Of a stretch of DNA of 64,000 bases, positions 1 to 10,527 are shown in pieces. The DNA is from Alnus glutinosa. Its lineage: Eukaryota; Streptophyta; Magnoliopsida; Fagales; Betulaceae. The stretch's first letter is position 1. Each line of letters opens with the position of its first letter. The stretch lies in NCBI RefSeq assembly GCF_958979055.1, contig NC_084892.1, positions 5,411,501-5,475,500 of the forward strand, in the 5' to 3' direction. The translations under genes and the position numbers were made by a program. The notes under the pieces are model-generated. The model did no database searches. It worked only from the letters and a program-made list of their open reading frames with translations, and was not told the DNA's origin.

Positions 1-926
1 CCAATGTGTAAAACGGAGAGGGAAACTGTTATCCATGTTATGTGGACTTGTCCGGCGGAGCAGGATGTCTGGGGAGGATCACTGTCAAATTTTCAGAAGT
101 GTGGGACTAACTATAGCTCCTTCCTAACTCTGTTTGAAGAATTTTAGGTGCGTTTCAAAAAAGAAACTATGGAATTGATGGTGATAACGGCTAGAAGGTT
201 GTGGTTGAGAAGAAACTCTTTTATTTTTGAAGGAGTCTTTTCTTCCCCATCTGACATACTTGCAGGAGCAAAAGTGTCTCTAGAGGAATTTATGCGGTGC
301 TCAAATCCAGATCAGTCTACATCTGAGTCACATACGGAGCATACAGTGGGGTTTCAACAAGCTTGGAAGCCCCCTCCACATGATCATATAAAAGTCAATT
401 GGGATGCAGCCATCAGTAAACAAAATAACTCTATTGGGCTTGGTATGGTTGCAAGAGATAGCAAGGGGGATTTTATGGGGGCACGTTGCATGGTATTTCT
501 TCAGAGAACGGAAGCATGTATGGCTGAAGCTTTGGCAGCAATCTGGGCAGTCAAGTTTTGCAAAGAGGTTGGCTTCTTTGAGGTGATATTGGAAGGAGAT
601 GCAGCACAGGTAGTGAATGACATAAATTCACCTCTTCCTCATCTAGCTAAAACTGGTCATATCACAGAAAGCATAGTACAAGAGCTTCAAGGTTTTAGAT
701 CTGCCAAATTTGTTCACGTGAAAAGGGAGTGTAATAATGTAGCTCATACTTTGGCTAGATTGGCAGTGGAGCAAAATCTCTCAGATGTCTGGCTAGAGGA
801 ACCTCCGAACTGTATTGCAGATCTTATTGTTAGGGAACGTTTGTGTCTCTAGATTTCCTTACTGGGGATCATTTTTGTTATCAATTAATAAGAAGCAGAT
901 TTTCTCGTTCAAAAAAAAAAAAAAAA
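1..926 (+). mobile_element. LINE (non-LTR retrotransposon) 3' end, inactive
   Basis: Frame 1 reads through a zinc-binding reverse-transcriptase tail (zf-RVT type, with CKTERETVIHVMWTC near the window edge), a TAG stop at 145-147, then an open stretch at 148-852. That stretch ends in an RNase H-like RVT_3 domain, with KVNWDAAI, GMVARDSKGDF, EALAAIWAV, LEGDAAQVV and VHVKRECNNVAHTLA as recognisable blocks. The coding part is followed by an A-tract at about 910-926, the expected 3' tail of a LINE. The element continues off the left edge, so the reverse transcriptase and endonuclease are not visible. The in-frame stop shows that it is broken. LINE-derived RNase H genes of this look are very common in plant genomes; I see no sign that this one is a domesticated host gene. 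Confidence 0.88.
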
Positions 927-929
927 TTG

Positions 930-2240
930 TGTCTTAAAGTGGCAAAACATCGTATCTCAATCTAATTTGTCCTTATTTGCACAATAATACAGATAAAATG
1001 ATAAATGTCATTAAAGGGGGACCAAACAATACATGAAAATCAAGACCGTACTCTCTAGGTTGGGCCGGTTTTGCTTGGGCTAGTACCAAAACCAAAACCC
1101 AAATTTCTATTTGAACCGATCGATCTAGTCCACATTCTTTAACTGTGTGATTTCTGTTTTTAACCAAGAAAAAGTCTATTTAACATACTGGTACAATTTA
1201 TATATGATTAAAATGATGTAACAGTAAAAATTAATTATTAATTTTTTTTTTAATTTTTTTCTTACGTAAACTCTTGTCGATCTAAAAGTTGATTTTTAAT
1301 GTCACGTCATTCTAATTATATGACAGTCGTATAATAGTCTATTAAATATTATTGCTCATTAGTGAAACCATGACACTGGCCTCAACAATCGGAAAAACAT
1401 TCTATATTTTATTAAATTTTGTCTTATTGCATTTAGTGGAGTAAATGATATCACGTTATTTAAAAAAAAAATGACACAATAAATATTCACTATATAACAA
1501 CGTATATAACATTAACCGTAAGAAAATAAAATTTGAACCACAAAACAACCGCCGCCCCTCTTAAGTCATTTCCTTTCCATCACATTCCAAAAAAAAAAGA
1601 AAAAAAGGAAGGGTCATTCACTTTCCATAGTCTGTTGGCTTGTTTGGTAGAGAGTTTTGTTGTAAATTTTTTGTTTGAATAATAATAAGAAATGATTTAT
1701 GTGATATAAAGGTCAAAATATACTTTAATTTTTTGTGAGAAAAGTAAAGAAAGTTGTTTAGCAATAAGGGAGAAAAAAGAAGAAGATTTTTCGAAGAAAT
1801 AAAAAAATATTATAAAAAAGTGGGGGCTGGTGGGGTGGGGAGGAGTGTGTTGCCAAACACACACCAATAGCCATCTTAGAGTCTTCACTGTTGTTCTTTT
1901 GAAGTTATGATTGCATAGCTTCTACGTGACACATATATGATCGGTCATTGTAAATTGCTTAATTATTTTGAATATTTTATTCAAGTTTTTTTAATTGTTC
2001 TATTCAATCTTAATCTTTATATATAGATAGAGTTTAGTGAAACTTGTCATTATTTCAAAGACTTTTCCTGGATCATGAAATTTCATGTTTTAGGATGGAG
2101 AGTACCACATTTTCAATTATGCTACTCCATTCATGAAATTGTGTATTTAAGGAAATTATGGTTTGTTGAGCCCTTGCCCCGATCTAGATAATTATAAACT
2201 CAAACTATATAGAAGTCTGTTTAACCTGTGATTTCGTAAG
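930..2240. repeat. Segmental duplication, copy A
   Basis: This segment matches 6780-8530 in the same orientation, with scattered substitutions and indels. Shared landmarks include TTGGGCCGGTTTTGCTTGGG, AACCGATCGATCTAGTC, CATGACACTGGCCTCAACAA and TTAGGATGGAGAGTA. Copy B has about 430 bp that copy A lacks, including a Tourist-like MITE. No open frame of note lies inside: the short frames at 973-1167 and 1697-1888 are not conserved as proteins. It starts directly after the poly(A) of the LINE. The two copies could be taken for LTRs, but I see no TG/CA ends, primer-binding site or internal retroviral genes. Confidence 0.8.
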
Positions 2241-2249
2241 CTAAATGTG

Positions 2250-3140
2250 TGGCTGGTTTTAGACAATTTTAAAAATTGTATCATTTTTGTGTGCGTTTTA
2301 AAAAAAATTATAGTTAAAAAAAAAAAAAAAAAAGCATTTTCAAATCAAAACTAAATGCATCACACAAACACAAATTGCTATTCTACTTCCATTTTGTTGT
2401 TGATGTTTAGGCTCGTGGGGACGCAACCACTTGGGTGAGCAGGTGAAGCATGACTTTATTGTGGGAGTATTCAGAATGAGACTGATGGGGAATGCTTTTG
2501 GCTTGGTGGTGTCATGTGATAACCAATTCTTGGGACAATCATGACGAGTTGAGGGTGGAACATGATGGTTGCATTTCATTGGTGCATTTTATTTATGGTT
2601 TTCAATAGAAAATTATTTTTTATGAAGAATAAATTATTAATGTTAATAGAAAATATTTTCAATAAGAACATTTTATTATATGTTAGTCAATTAAAACATA
2701 AAAGTAATTGGTTGCACTAAAATATTTATATTAAAATCTACAAAATATAAAATCCTACAGCTTATTAAATTATGTGTGTATAAGAGATGGTTGTCCGAAA
2801 TAGTTGCATCTGCTTGTTATTTTTTTTTTTTGTTTTATATTTTTAAAATAAAAATATTTACAAATAATTAAAAATATAAAACACTCAACATTGGTTTCGA
2901 TGAGACCACATAGAATTCGTGCCCATTATATTTATTGTGGAATGAATATTTATACCTTAAAATTAGGACAATGATCTATTTTATTGTCAAAACTTAATGT
3001 TATTGTATTTAACGATATAAATTATGTTATCATTTAAATTTTTTAATGACGTGCTAATATTTTTATCACATGATATCATCTATACCGTTAAATACAACAA
3101 TATTTAATCATAACTATTAAAGTAAAATTGTGAGAATCAA
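2250..3140. other. AT-rich intergenic DNA, no gene seen
   Basis: The stretch is AT-rich with short A and T runs. The frame at 2340-2579 on the minus strand resembles no protein I know. There are no splice-flanked exons and no clear terminal repeats. Confidence 0.5.
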
Positions 3141-3965
3141 ATTGCTTAAAATCAAAGTATGAGAAAAAAATGAAAAGTTTTATTAGTGTTCACTTGATTA
3201 TAATTGTTACATTTAAGCAATACTTAGGTGCATATAGTATGACCATATGAATAGCCTATATGCTTGATTGTGTGCTATAGGATATTTTAATGGTGCCCCT
3301 TTTTCTTTTTTCTTTTTTTTTTCTTTTTTTTTTTTTTTTTTTTTGGGTGTAGATAATGGTGCACTTAATTGTTAGCAAGAAACATTAAGCAAGGAGCGAT
3401 TAAATTATAGCCATTGATTTTTGGACTGTGAGTAACCAACGGATGGAATTAGATATCAATTAGTGATATATGTCATAAGATTAAATAAGTGAAATCTAAC
3501 GGTCATAAGTAAATAACTATTAATAACAAAAATGATCATTAGTGATAATACAATAACAATTAAATGATCATTAATAATAATTAACATTGATTAATTTTAA
3601 AATTAAATATATGTTAATGGACAAATATAAAGCTGTTTTTCGACACTCACCAATAGATCTTAATATATCCCCTTTATTTGCAAGAAAAAAAATAAAAAAT
3701 CTGCAACTAACCAATATAAAAGATAAAAAAATAAAAAATCGCAACTACAATCTCTCTCTTTCTTTGAAAGACTTTCAAATTTTTGTCTTATATAATACTT
3801 TTCGTTAATTATCATTGGAAAAACAAAACTCTAATATACATATATATTGGGATAATAAATCAATATGAGGGTATTCTGATCGAGTAGTAATACATTGTCA
3901 CCCCAAAGATGCATTAGAATTTCTTCAAATTTTTTATCCAAATTTAAGAGAATTTGTATAAGTGA
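3140..3965. repeat. Noncoding duplicate of 14890-15690
   Basis: About 800 bp here is repeated in direct orientation at 14890-15690. The shared landmarks run in the same order: AAAATCAAAGTATGAGAA, TATTAGTGTTCACTTGATTA, GCCTATATGCTTGATTGTG, CATTAAGCAAGGAGCG and ATCTTAATATATCCCC. Both copies end inside the left arm of a small foldback element (see 3937-4093). The second copy then runs straight into a truncated resistance gene, while this one runs on through the complete foldback element. The frame at 3587-3808 is not supported as a gene. Confidence 0.8.
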
Positions 3966-4093
3966 TTATGAGAGAGTATTTATGGGACTCACTTGATCAA
4001 ATAAATATTAGGCTGCCCAACTACTTGTCCGGTCAGGTAGATCTCATAAGTGCTCTCTCACTATTACCTATCCAAATTTTCTCAAATTTGGGC
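3937..4093. mobile_element. Foldback MITE, family also at 60531-60707
   Basis: Two arms form an imperfect inverted repeat: CCAAATTTAAGAGAATTTG... on the left and ...CTCAAATTTGG on the right, around a centre containing GGCTGCCCAA. The same arms and the same centre motif occur at 60531-60707, where the pairing is better. A third, one-armed piece lies at about 15650-15690. Target-site duplications are not evident. The small open frame at 3962-4207 is an accident of this element. Confidence 0.65.
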
Positions 4094-4214
4094 AGAAAAT
4101 TTGAGGGGATCCTGATCTCCCAAGACACAACTCTTGACTACCTTTGCCTATGTAGCAACTTTTACTTTTACTTTTTTTTTTTTTTTTTTAAGAAAAAAAA
4201 ACCTTAAAGTTAAC

Positions 4215-6775
4215 TAAGGGACCACCTTGCCACATAGAGAAGTGGTAGCGCGCGCCAAGCGGCTACGTGGATTTTAAATTTATAAGTTTACCACTCGCAA
4301 TAGTACATATCGATTGTACTATAGTAAGGGTGATCGAACCACATAGATTATTGGTTGTTTTGCGTAATGGAATATGAAAGGAACGGATCTAACTTAACTT
4401 TGAAATAAAAATAAAAGCAAAGGTTGTAGAATTGAAGCTACAACAATAAGGTTAAAGAAATGAAAGCGGAAAATGAAAACAAACGTAAAGAAAAATTAGG
4501 GTGTTGATCATATCCAATCCTCAACCAATGAAATGCTTAAAGTCTATATGAACTTTCCTAACATGCTTGATATGAGCGCGTAAAGGGCGTCAACCATTAC
4601 GACGACCTTGACACGAAAATACTTTCGTTACGACGTAGTTATAAAGCACCTAGTTTTACATTAATCTACTCCACGAAAAGATTAAACTATAATTGAAAAA
4701 CATTTACTCTACCAAAGGTGTGGAGTGACTAATGCTCCCTAGCTTACTACTCTAAAACACATCTCAATAAGCACACAAGATATACGAAAACCCTAACTAG
4801 GCCACAATGATAAGGTATCTAGTTTCACACTAATTTATTTCATGTAAAGATTAAACTACAATGGAAAGACATTCTATACTACCAAAGGTATGAAATGATC
4901 GGTGTTCCCTAGTATACCCTATAAGGTGACTCTAATAGGTAATCATACATCAAGTCATATAGAACCATTGCAAAAGACATCATTCTTATTTTTAAGAATG
5001 TTGGTTTTACTCAAGAAATCTAAGAAAACTCATAGACAAGTTTAACTCTTTTTCATGAATAAATAGATTGGAATCTTGATATCAAAACCTTTTAGCATGG
5101 GTTTTGATATCCTCTAGCCCTCAACAATCATCAAACACATCTAGAAAATCCTAAGAACATCAAGAACATTTCATGGTTTTGGATTGGATTTGGATCAAAC
5201 CCTAAGGACAAAGTTAGCTAGACATGAATTGAATCTAATCTAAGCATGAATTTAAAGGAAAATAGTAAAGGAACAACAAGAAAATGAATTAAAAACAACT
5301 ATATTAAACATAAAGAAATTTGGATTACAAAAAGAGAATAAAACTTAAGCTAGAACATGAAGAACAAAGAAGAAATAGAAATGAGACAAGCTCTCTGGAA
5401 CTAAGCCCAGAAAACGTGCATCAAAGTAAACTAAAACATGAGAAATTAAAGTGATACACCTGAGCAAATCCGAATAAACCCCAAAAGATGCATAATCTAT
5501 CCTAAAACCTAATCTCATATATATAGATATTTAATTTACAAAGGGAACATCAAAGCTCGGTTTTTGGCCGCACAAAATAGTGTCGACATCCTCTGTGAAC
5601 CGCCCAAATTGGATTAATTTCATCCACACAAATCATGCCGACATCCTAAAATTTTCTCAGAAAATATCCAGGTTCGATCGATTGACTTCGCGGCTGCATA
5701 AATAGTCGATCGATCGACTTTGGATCGATCGATTTTCTTCGACTGATAGTCGATCGATCGATTTCTTTACTTAAGAAATAATCGATCGATCGAAATGCCT
5801 TAGCCGTTTCTCTCTTCAAGATCAATCTTGAACTCTGGAAATGACCAAAATGCCCTAGCCCTCAACAATCATCAAACACATCTAGAAAATCCTAAGAACA
5901 TCAAGAACACTTCATGGTTTTGGATTGGATTTGGATCAAACCCTAAGGACTAAGTTAGCTAGACATGAATTGAATCTAATCTAAGCATGAATTTAAAGGA
6001 AAACAGTAAAGGAACAACAAGAAAATGAATTAAAAACAACTATATTAAACTTAAAGAAATTTGGATTACAAAAAGAGAATAAAACCTAAGCTAGAACATG
6101 AAGAACGAAGAAGAAATAGAAATGAGACAAGCTCTCTGGAACTAAGCCCAGAAAACGTGCATCAAAGTAAACTAAAACATGAGAAATTAAAGTGATACAC
6201 CTGAGCAAATCCGAATAAACCCCAAAAGATGCATAATCTAACCTAAAACCTAATCTCATATATATAGAGATTTAATTTACAAAGGGAACATCAAAGCTCG
6301 GTTTTTGGCCGCACAAAATAGTGTCGACATCCTTTGTGAACCGCCCAAATTGGATTAATTTCATCCACACAAATCATGCCGACATCCTAAAATTTTCTCG
6401 GAAAATATCCAGGTTCGATCGATTGACTTCGCGGCTGCATAAATAATCGATCGATCGACTTTGGATCGATCGATTTTCTTCGACTGATAGTCGATCGATA
6501 GATTTCTTTACTGAAGAAATAATCGATCGATCGAAATGCCTTAACCGTTTCTCTCTTCAAGATCAATCTTGAACTCTGGAAATGACCAAAATACCCTTGA
6601 TGTCTTTTTAGGTCTAATTCAAGTATTTTGAATTAGATTTCAATTAAGACCTGAAAATAAGAGAAAACACTAAAACATAACAAAATATTATATACACAAC
6701 ACAAACTAAGTCTAACAAAATGTAAATTAAGGGGTCTTGAATTAAATAATTCAAGACTTATCAAGAAGGTGGTCA
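4215..6775. mobile_element. Unclassified noncoding transposon-like insertion
   Basis: This 2.56 kb block separates duplication copies A and B and is bounded by a perfect 9-bp inverted repeat: GACCACCTT at 4220-4228 and AAGGTGGTC at 6766-6774. It opens with text typical of noncoding plant retroelement DNA (CCACTCGCAATAGTACATAT followed by a GGTGATCGAACCAC stretch). It contains a 741-bp tandem duplication and ends with the hairpin GTCTTGAATTA/TAATTCAAGAC near 6735-6757. No protein-coding frame is visible. The 9-bp repeat may be chance; I cannot assign a superfamily. Confidence 0.45.
5116..6597. repeat. 741-bp tandem duplication with CGATCGATCG clusters
   Basis: Unit 1 runs from about 5116 to 5856 and unit 2 from 5857 to about 6597. 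They are nearly identical, and AGCCCTCAACAATCATCAAA opens both. Each unit holds a 90-130 bp stretch with four or five copies of the palindromic word ATCGATCGAT or CGATCGATCG, set among short A/T spacers. The two units differ by a few single-base changes, so the duplication is recent compared with most repeats in this window. It lies inside the unclassified insertion at 4215-6775. Confidence 0.85.
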
Positions 6776-6779
6776 AAAT

Positions 6780-8530
6780 TTTTGTCTTCGAGTGACAAAA
6801 GATCATATACCAATCTAATTTGTTCTTATTTGCACAATAATATAGGTAAAATGATAAATGTCATTAAAGTGGGACCAAACTTTACATGAAAATCAAGACC
6901 GTACTCTCCAGGTTGGGCCGGTTTTGCTTGGGCTACTACCAAAACCAAAACCCAAATTTCTATTTGAACCGATCGATCTAGTCTACATTCTTTACTGTGT
7001 GATTTCTGTTTTTAGCCAAGAAAAAGTCTATTTAATAGACTAATACAATTTATATATGATTGAAATGATGTGGTAGTAAAAATTAATTATTAGATTTTTT
7101 TTATGTAAGCTCTTGTCGATCAAAAAGTTGATTTTTAACATCACGTCATCCTAATTGTATGATAGTTATATAATAGTCTACTAAATATTATTGCTCATTA
7201 GTGAGACCATGACACTGGCCTCAACAATCGGAATAACATTCTATATTTTATTAAATTTTGTTTTATTGTATTTAATGGCGTAAATGATATCACGTTATTT
7301 AAAAAAAATGACACAATAAATATTCACTATATAACAACGTATATAACGTTAACTATAACAAAATAAAATTTGAACCATAAAACAACCGCCACCCCTCTTA
7401 AGTCATTTCTTTTCAATTGCATAAAAAAAAAAAATTAAAAAAGAAAAAAGAAAAAAGAAAAAGGATCATGTGCTTGCCATAGTCTGGTTTGGCACAAGTA
7501 ATGTTGGCCTGTTTGGTAAAGAGTTTTGTTATAAGTTTTCTGTTTGAATAATAATAAGAAGTGATTTATGTGATATAAAGGTAAAAAAATACTTTAATTT
7601 TTGTGAGAAAAGTGAAGAAAGTTGATTAGCAATAAGGGAGAAAAAAAAAGGTTTTTCGAAGAAATGAAAAAAATAAAAAAGATAAAGAAAAAGAAAAAAT
7701 GGGTAGGAGTGTGTTGCCAAACACACACTAAAACTTATCTCCAAAAGAATAAGGGTGCGTTTGTGATTGCGATTTTAAACTAAATCGCAGAAAATGAACC
7801 GTTTGGAAACTGCGTTTTTAAAAAATTGCGATTTGAAAATGTAGAAAAGTGCTTATTTAAATCACAGGCAATGTGGTGCTTTTTTGAAAATGCAGTATTT
7901 TAAAAGGCAAACCTACGATTTTAAATACCAAACTGCGAGTTTGCCAAACGTTTAACTGCGTCTTTAACAATCACTTTTTTAAATTGCAAATTTTAAAATC
8001 GCTATTTTAAAATCACTTTTTGGAATCGCAAACCCAAACAGACCCTAATAATAATAATAATTGATGAATTAAATGTTGTGGTAATATACGTTTGTTTTTT
8101 GTTACGATCATAAAATTAAGGATTTAATCATATTAGTATGTACTATGTAGCCATCTTAGAGTCTTCAATTAATGTTGTTCTTTTGAAGTTATGATTGCAT
8201 AGCTTCTACATAACACATATATGATCGGTCATTGTAAATTGCTTAATTATTTGAAGATCTTATTCAAGTTTTCTTAATTGTTCTACTCAATCTTTATAGA
8301 GTTTAGTGAAACTTGTCATTATTTCAAAGACATTTCCTGGATCATGAAATTTCATGTTTTAGGATGGAGAGTATCACATTTTCAATTATGCTACTCGATT
8401 CATGAATATGTGTTTAAGGAAATTGTGGTTTGTTGAGCCCTTGCCCCGATCTAGATAACTAAGTATAAGTTCGAACTGTATAGAAGTTTTCTTGGAATGT
8501 GATTTCGCAAGCTCAATGTGTGGTTTTAGA
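6780..8530. repeat. Segmental duplication, copy B
   Basis: This is the direct-orientation counterpart of 930-2240. It has an extra block at about 7735-8150 that includes the Tourist-like MITE at 7753-8045. The frames at 6858-7043 and 7529-7744 are mirror images of noncoding frames in copy A and are not conserved at the protein level. Confidence 0.8.
7753..8045. mobile_element. Tourist-like (PIF/Harbinger) MITE with TAA duplication
   Basis: The 293-bp element begins GGGTGCGTTTG and ends CAAACAGACCC, which is an imperfect terminal inverted repeat. It is flanked by TAA on both sides (7750-7752 and 8046-8048). The GGGTSTGTTTG-type terminus and the 3-bp TAA/TTA duplication are the standard signature of Tourist/PIF-Harbinger MITEs. 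The interior is made of runs such as TTTAAAATCGC, with no coding capacity. Degenerate relatives are at 8537-8755 and about 55355-55450. Confidence 0.8.
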
Positions 8531-8536
8531 CAAATT

Positions 8537-8755
8537 TCATGTAAAAACACATAATTTTTTAGATTTTGTCGTTTAAATTTGTGGTTTTATAAACGCATAA
8601 TTTTAAAAGTTAAACGACAATTTTAAAGGTCAAATTGTGATTCTACCAAACACTTATGACTTACCTGCGTTTTTAAAATTCACATTTTCAAATCACACGT
8701 TTTGAATTCTCTATTTTTTAAATCGCACGTTTTGAAACTGCAAATACAAAAGGCC
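8537..8755. repeat. Degenerate relative of the Tourist-like MITE
   Basis: Words such as TTTTAAATCGCACGTTTTG, CTACCAAACACTTATGAC and AACTGCAAATACAAAAGG resemble the interior and ends of the element at 7753-8045. The termini are too worn to define target-site duplications. Confidence 0.45.
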
Positions 8756-9343
8756 ACCATGCACTTACTATTCTTGCTTGTTGGAAATATGAGGAATTGG
8801 ATATATATTCAAGGAAAATCTGTTAATTAGTTTGGAAAATTCTTGTACAAATTTGGTGGAAGGGACGTTAATTGTTGTCATCTAATCTGTTCATTTAGAG
8901 ATGGATGAGAGGGCGCAAATAATAGGTTTTAGCTTCTGTTCTATTTGTATTTGAAGCTGTGACGTCATAATGGCTAGTAAATCTTTCTTTTGATGTTTCT
9001 GTACAACAGAAAGGTAAGCATCAAAGATATCCCCCGCTCGTGCACCCGGCAAGTCTTCATGCTAATATCTACTCTCGACTTGGGCCCGGCCGTGTTATTT
9101 ACCATATCATCACCAATAATGAATGATTTCGGGTCTAAAAAGCTTGCATTTTCAATTTTATGGAAAGGTGTTGGGGAAAATTATCATTTCATTTCATCCA
9201 AATTGAATGTTTGGCATAATTTTTAGCTCTTATTGACATGTACATGTTTACTGGTTTTTAGCCGCCACTAATCGTTCTGTCCTGGTTCAAAGAGAGAGGA
9301 CAGAAAATTCATTGAAGTAAACAAATGAGAGACTTTTTTGGGT
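8756..9343. other. Intergenic DNA, no gene seen
   Basis: No recognisable protein, RNA gene or terminal repeats. The frame at 8990-9226 (78 aa) has no features I can relate to a known family. Confidence 0.45.
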
Positions 9344-9348
9344 GATGC

Positions 9349-9945
9349 TGTGACGTCCCACATCGCCTGGGAATGAGGATGTGCTTATATGTATAAATGC
9401 ACCCTATATGACACAACGCGTTTTAAAGACGTGATGGCAATGAACCTATCAGAACTCCGCAGTTAAGCGAGCCGTTGCGAGAGCAATCCCAGGATGGGTG
9501 ACCTCCTGGGAAGTCTGGTATGGGGAGCCAAAAAGCGGACAATATTGTGTAATTGGGGGTGGATCGTTACAAATGGTATCAGAGCCATTGTCCAGCCTGA
9601 GATGGTGGGAGCGTGCACAAGCCCAAGAGGGTTGTGCCCAGTGGGCACTCGCTGGGATGCCAAGAATGGGGTGATCCTATGAGGGTCGCCAGCGAGGACG
9701 CTGGGTCCCAAGGGGGGGTGATTGTGACGTCCCACATCGCCTGGGAATGAGGATGTGCTTATATGTATAAATGCACCCTATATGACACAACGCGTTTTAA
9801 AGCCGTGATGACAATGAACCTATCAGAACTTTGCAGTTAAGCGAGCCGCTGCGAGAGCAATCCCAGGATGGGTGACCTCCTGGGAAGTCTGGTATGGGGA
9901 GCCAAAAAGCGGACAATATTGTGTCATTGGGGGTGGATCGTTACA
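9349..9945 (+). mobile_element. Cassandra TRIM retrotransposon, full length
   Basis: Two 223-bp LTRs (9349-9571 and 9723-9945) both begin TGTGACGTCCCACATCGCC and end in GTTACA. Each carries the 5S rRNA-like RNA polymerase III promoter core that defines Cassandra: an A-box region AGTTAAGCGAGCC and a C-box region GATGGGTGACCTCCTGGGAA. A primer-binding site TGGTATCAGAGCC (9574-9586), complementary to initiator methionine tRNA, follows LTR1 after a 2-nt gap. A purine tract AAGGGGGGG (about 9710-9718) precedes LTR2. The 151-bp interior has no coding capacity, as expected for a TRIM. A perfect 5-bp duplication GATGC (9344-9348 and 9946-9950) flanks it. By eye the LTRs differ at 6 positions, so the insertion is not brand new. 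Open frames over this element on both strands are artefacts. Confidence 0.97.
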
Positions 9946-10059
9946 GATGCCCTCATTTTGTAATCCAATTTTGTTCTTCCAAACAGTTTAGTTGGATAAT
10001 GCCTTCAATTTTTGCTGTGATATTGCATATTGATCATCAACTACAGTAATTGTGCATTA

Positions 10060-10430
10060 TATATACTTCTTTGACAAAAGAATAAGTGAGACAATAGGAG
10101 AATAAAGAATAGCATTACACTCAACTCCAAGCCTTTTCAAGATATATTCTTGAAGTAACTAAGCTGCATACTTCTTGAAAACAATTGGAACCAAGTTTCT
10201 ATACAATGCCATATATATAGATATTCGATTGGTTCACCATCTTCAAAGGCAGAATGTACACTTTTTTGATGAAAGAATGAGTGCGACAATAGGAGAATAA
10301 AGAATAACAATGCACCCGTTTACACTCCAAGACTTTTGTTTACATTTTCACGAAATAGAAAAAGAATATATACTTGAATTAAGTCAGTTGATTACTTATT
10401 GAAAACACTTGGAACCAACAAAGTGAGTTC
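10060..10430. repeat. About 195-bp tandem repeat upstream of the resistance gene
   Basis: GACAATAGGAGAATAAAGAA occurs at 10090 and again at 10285. Further shared words follow in the same order: an ACTCCAAG.CTTTT block, a TACTTGAA/TTCTTGAA block, and AACA.TTGGAACCAA. The repeat lies just upstream of the TATA box of the CC-NBS-LRR gene, so it duplicates promoter-proximal sequence. Confidence 0.7.
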
Positions 10431-10431
10431 C

Positions 10432-10439
10432 TATATAAA
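10432..10439 (+). promoter_or_regulatory. Probable TATA box of the CC-NBS-LRR gene
   Basis: TATATAAA within CCTATATAAAGG lies about 90 bp upstream of the ATG at 10528. This predicts a leader of roughly 60 bp. It is inferred from spacing and consensus only. Confidence 0.55.
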
Positions 10440-10527
10440 GGTATGCAGACATGTTCTTGAATTAAATCACTTGCCTAAAGTTTAGCAAATAAACAACTAC
10501 TTCCTCGATCTTCACCACCTCAAAAAC

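Noticed and set aside
4140..4207. The A/T homopolymer pairs (for example 4171-4200 and 18417-18446) as functional hairpins
   Set aside because: They are low-complexity tracts that occur by slippage and as retroelement tails.
930..8530. The duplicated segments 930-2240 and 6780-8530 as the two LTRs of one large retrotransposon
   Set aside because: No TG...CA ends, no primer-binding site or purine tract at the inner borders, and no gag/pol remnants between them.
9349..9571. A genuine 5S rRNA gene
   Set aside because: Only the promoter-like core is 5S-related, it occurs in both LTRs, and the retroelement structure with duplication is complete.
9463..9735. 90-aa frame on the minus strand (and 62-aa plus-strand frame) near 9.5 kb as genes
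   Set aside because: Both lie inside the Cassandra element and simply read its 5S-like LTR and interior.
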